Assembly: GCA_030523775.1 (NCBI GenBank)
Contig: JAUNHW010000001.1
Span: 124,001-188,000, forward strand
Length of the DNA stretch: 64,000 nucleotides
Direction: 5' to 3'
Origin: Akkermansia sp.
GTDB lineage: Bacteria; Verrucomicrobiota; Verrucomicrobiia; Verrucomicrobiales; Akkermansiaceae
In this document: piece after piece, positions 61,290 through 64,000 of the stretch
Layout of the letters: the number at the start of each line of letters is the position of its first letter
Position numbering within the stretch: the stretch's first letter is position 1
Notes under the pieces: model-generated
What the model saw: the letters and a program-made list of their open reading frames with translations, nothing else
Told to the model about the DNA's origin: nothing
The model's database searches: none
Translations under genes and position numbers: made by a program

Positions 61290-63068
61290 TTACTGGGCTT
61301 GGAATTTGCGGTTGATTTCGCTCATGGAGAACGGCAGCAGCGTGGGTTTGCCCGTGGGGGTGCAGTACGGGATTTCGCAGCGCAGCAGCTCCGCCAGCAG
61401 GGGCAGCGGGGCCTGCAGCAGCGCGGAAATGTCCTCCTGCCGCGCATACTGGCGCGCCAGCTGCATGGCAAAGGGCTCGAAAGGCGCGCGGGAGCGGTTG
61501 AGCCGCACTTCCCCGCGCGTGAATATCAGCAGCAGCTCCTGCACAAAGGACGCCACGCGCCGCAGCGGCAGGAAAGCCGGCACGGCTTCCACGCGCAGCG
61601 TATTGCGCCCGAAAAGAGAAATCAGGAACCCCGCCTGCTCCATCTGCGGCTTCACCTCCAGCGCTATGCCCATGTCGCGCGCGTCCATCTCCAGAATCTC
61701 CGGCACCAGCAGGCGCTGGGAGGCGATGGGGTGCCGGTTGCCCGCCAGCAGGCGCTCGAAGATGATGCGCTCCCTGGCGGCACGCGGGGCGAGCAGCACC
61801 AGGCCCTCGCTGTTCTCAAAGATGGCGTAGGTATCATGCAGGGTGCCGATATGGCGGAACGGCAGGGGCTCCGGCTCCTCCTGCGGCGCGGGCGCGGGTG
61901 CGCTTCCCGTGTCGGCGGGGGCCGGGGCCGGGGCGGGCGGCAGGGGCAGTTCCTCCTGGCTGGGTTCCAGCACGGGGCGCAGCTTGAAGGGCGTGCGCGG
62001 GGTCTCCGCGGGCTGTTCCGGCGGCGGCGCTGGGGACGGCTCATCCGCATCAGATTCCCCGCGGGCGTGGGCGGCCAGGGTGGCTGCCACGGCATCCGTG
62101 ACCGCCAGGGTGATTTCCGAGGGGCGGCGGAAGCGCACCTCGCGCTTGGCGGGGTGCACGTTCACATCCACCAGTGCGGGGTCCACCTCCAGGTAGATGA
62201 ACAGGCCGGGGTGCAGCCCCGTGGGGAAACCGCCGAAACCATCCCGCACGGCCCGCATTACAATGGGGTCGTCTATGGGCCTGCCGTTCAGGAAGATGTA
62301 CTGCATGCGGCGGTTGCGGTTGGCGGCGGAGAGCGGCATCAGGTAGCCGCTCACGCGCACGCCGGGGGCCTCCGTGGGCCGCATGCGCATGAGCCGCGCG
62401 GCAGGCGCCTGGCCAATGAAGTCCGCAATGCGGCGGCGCAGGTCGTGCGTGGCGGGCACATCGAACACCACCTGCCCCTCCCTGGTGAAAACGAAGCGGA
62501 TGTTGGGGAACGCCAGGGCGTGGAGTTTCAGCTGGTGCTCCACGTGCCCGGCCTCCGTGTCGTCGCTTTTCAGGAATTTGCGGCGCACGGGGGTGTTGAA
62601 GAAGAGGTTGGTGACGCAGATTTCCGTGCCGGGGGCGCAGCCGGCGCTCATGGGGGGCTCCGCCTCCCCGCCATCGCAGCTCACGCGCGTACCCTCCAAA
62701 TCCTCCGCGCGGCGCGTGGTGATATCAATGTGCGCCACAGAGGCAATGCTGGGCAGGGCTTCCCCGCGGAAGCCCAGGTGGCGGATGTCGAACAGCCCGG
62801 CGGCATCCAGCAGCTTGCTGGTGGCATGGCGCCGCAGGCACAGCTCCGCATCCGCCCGGCCCATGCCGCAGCCGTCGTCCACCACCTTGAGGAGGGAGAC
62901 CCCGCCGCGGCGTATTTCCACGCGGATGCAGCGGGCTCCGGCATCAATACTGTTCTCCACCAGCTCCTTCACCACAGAGGCGGGACGCTCCACCACCTCG
63001 CCGGCGGCCACCTGGCTTGCCAGCACCTCATCCATCAGGCGGATTCTCTGTTCTGCAACGTCTCCCAC
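61290..63068 (-). CDS. mutL: DNA mismatch repair protein MutL
   Basis: 592 residues from a GTG at 63068; the family N-terminus (IRLMDEVLASQVAAGEVVERP) requires a start before the internal ATG. The GHKL ATPase is complete: ELVENSIDAGA, VVDDGCGMG, RHATSKL, GFRGEALPSIASVA. A Pro/Ala-rich linker (about 340-400) precedes the C-terminal dimerisation domain. There the endonuclease motif DQHAxxE reads APRAARERIIFE, and the later C-P-H-G motif is changed (CTPTGKPT). Nicking activity is probably lost. MutL coordinates mismatch repair; the Nudix gene follows. Confidence 0.93.
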   Translation of the reverse strand: MGDVAEQRIRLMDEVLASQVAAGEVVERPASVVKELVENSIDAGARCIRVEIRRGGVSLLKVVDDGCGMGRADAELCLRRHATSKLLDAAGLFDIRHLGFRGEALPSIASVAHIDITTRRAEDLEGTRVSCDGGEAEPPMSAGCAPGTEICVTNLFFNTPVRRKFLKSDDTEAGHVEHQLKLHALAFPNIRFVFTREGQVVFDVPATHDLRRRIADFIGQAPAARLMRMRPTEAPGVRVSGYLMPLSAANRNRRMQYIFLNGRPIDDPIVMRAVRDGFGGFPTGLHPGLFIYLEVDPALVDVNVHPAKREVRFRRPSEITLAVTDAVAATLAAHARGESDADEPSPAPPPEQPAETPRTPFKLRPVLEPSQEELPLPPAPAPAPADTGSAPAPAPQEEPEPLPFRHIGTLHDTYAIFENSEGLVLLAPRAARERIIFERLLAGNRHPIASQRLLVPEILEMDARDMGIALEVKPQMEQAGFLISLFGRNTLRVEAVPAFLPLRRVASFVQELLLIFTRGEVRLNRSRAPFEPFAMQLARQYARQEDISALLQAPLPLLAELLRCEIPYCTPTGKPTLLPFSMSEINRKFQAQ

Positions 63069-63080
63069 GGCAATGCACCC

Positions 63081-63109
63081 ACCTTACCACGACCGCCCGC
63101 CGGATGGAA
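63081..63109 (-). promoter_or_regulatory. Possible mutL promoter
   Basis: Minus strand: TTCCAT, 17 bp, TAAGGT, 12 nt before the GTG at 63068. Both boxes are weak. Confidence 0.35.
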
Positions 63110-63131
63110 GCAAAAACGCCACCGGGAAGCC

Positions 63132-63160
63132 TTGACCCGGCATGATTCGTTTGGTATAAC
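63132..63160 (+). promoter_or_regulatory. Promoter of the right-edge autotransporter-type gene
   Basis: TTGACC, 17 bp, TATAAC, then 7 nt to the ATG at 63168. Confidence 0.7.
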
Positions 63161-63167
63161 TGGCTGC

Positions 63168-64000
63168 ATGAGGACGACACACACGCTGAGCCTTCTGCTT
63201 TCAATGCTGGGCGCCTTGCAGGCCGCCGCAAGCACCATCGTCTGGGACAACGCCGCCGGGGACGGCGTCTGGGATGTCGGCAAAACAGCCAACTGGAATA
63301 CCGGGAGCCTTGATCCGCAACAAACGGTTTTCCAGCAATACGACTACGTAGTGTTCCGCGGCGACGGTGCGGGGGAGATTGTACTGTCACCTGCGGGGGA
63401 TGTGAAGGATATCCACGCATATGACATCACCGTGTACGGAAGCGAGGACTACACGTTCACGGCGGCGTACGACTTCGCCAACCTGCACATCCACGGCAAC
63501 CTGAACAAGGGCAGCGGCGGCACGCTCACCATCCAAACGCCGAACATCCATGTGGAGGGCACTGTGAACCTGGGCGGCGGCACGCTGGATGTGGCGGATA
63601 ACGTGACCGGATTCAGCGGGCAGGATATCCAATTCACGGACAGCGCCACCCTGCTGGTGCACGGGCGAACGCTGGGAAGCATCAGCGTGGATGAGCGGGC
63701 GGAGGCGCAGATTGACGCCGCCACCGTTGGTTCCATCAGCGGGCAAGGCACACTGGTGAAGGTGTCGGACGGCACGCTCACACTGGCGGGAAGCAACAGC
63801 GTGAGACACATCACGCTGAAGCAGGGAACGCTTGTGGCGGGAAACGACAAGGTATTCGCATCCAACAACAACAATTTGAAACTGGAGGGCGGCACGCTGG
63901 ATTTGGGCGGCTTCTCCTGCGCCTCCACGGTTGAGCTGGCCAGCGGCAACACCGCCACCATCCTCAACGGCACGCTCACCAACAAAATCGAGGGCAACGG
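63168..64000 (+). CDS. Autotransporter-type passenger protein, 3' end missing
   Basis: The frame starts at the ATG at 63168 and stays open to the last base of the window (277 full codons). It begins with a signal peptide (LSLLLSMLGALQAAA). It then has a TIVWDNAAGDGVWDVGKTANW module like the WEGG...W...NW module in the autotransporter at 6166-13176, followed by beta-helix-like repeats rich in Gly, Thr and Asn (GTLVKVSDGTLTLAGSN, KQGTLVAGNDKVF, LEGGTLDLGGF). This is the usual passenger layout of Akkermansia-type autotransporter or PEP-CTERM-like proteins. No C-terminal domain is visible, so the sorting mode is unknown. Confidence 0.85.
   Translation, partial: MRTTHTLSLLLSMLGALQAAASTIVWDNAAGDGVWDVGKTANWNTGSLDPQQTVFQQYDYVVFRGDGAGEIVLSPAGDVKDIHAYDITVYGSEDYTFTAAYDFANLHIHGNLNKGSGGTLTIQTPNIHVEGTVNLGGGTLDVADNVTGFSGQDIQFTDSATLLVHGRTLGSISVDERAEAQIDAATVGSISGQGTLVKVSDGTLTLAGSNSVRHITLKQGTLVAGNDKVFASNNNNLKLEGGTLDLGGFSCASTVELASGNTATILNGTLTNKIEGN

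Overview
The window looks like a chromosomal segment of a mucosa-associated, high-GC, Gram-negative bacterium of the Verrucomicrobiota, most likely an Akkermansia-like lineage. Pointers are a Verru_Chthon-cassette-A-type protein, an LpxC-FabZ fusion, a complete ADP-heptose set for LPS, secreted GH29 fucosidase and GH20 hexosaminidase, and large autotransporters. This placement is inferred from gene content alone. No rRNA, tRNA, CRISPR array, prophage or intact insertion sequence was seen.

Layout: 1-6.2 kb holds a helical-repeat protein (cut at the left edge), an anchored endonuclease/exonuclease/phosphatase protein, hemB and comEC. 6.2-16.5 kb is a secreted, host-facing block: a 2336-residue autotransporter with two SGNH-type esterase modules, a GH29 alpha-L-fucosidase, a small secreted protein whose motif order matches the IdeS/Mac (C66) IgG-cleaving peptidases, and a 3D-domain protein. 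16.6-23.6 kb carries gatB, an FKBP, DUF1015, serA and a lipoprotein. 23.7-28.9 kb is a DUF4011/SF1 helicase with a C-terminal nuclease-like module, overlapped by a GYF_2-DUF805 membrane gene. 29-36.6 kb has gapA, a glycine-zipper lipoprotein, a TMEM43-like membrane protein, a Sel1-repeat relic and the 1319-residue cassette-A protein.

36.7-45.8 kb is mostly housekeeping: cmk-plsC-recF, recQ, speA and a secreted flavodoxin. 46-49.1 kb is a tight minus-strand run lpxC/fabZ-mntP-sod-hdeD-like, joining envelope synthesis to manganese and oxidative-stress functions. 49.2-55 kb has GH20, trpB, and a GT25-GT10 pair that could build fucosylated surface glycans. 55-59.7 kb is the full ADP-L-glycero-D-manno-heptose pathway (hldD, hldE, gmhA, gmhB) plus a GT9 heptosyltransferase-like gene. 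The window ends with an RNase D-like exonuclease, a Nudix hydrolase, a MutL lacking its endonuclease motif, and the start of a second autotransporter-type passenger.

Promoters are unusually easy to read: TTGAC/TTGCA-type -35, 16-18 bp (nearly always 17), then TAnnnT. Many sit only 6-12 nt before the start codon, implying leaderless or near-leaderless mRNAs, and most starts have no visible Shine-Dalgarno sequence. I used these promoters to choose many starts. Family assignments rest on motifs recognised by eye, not on database searches.
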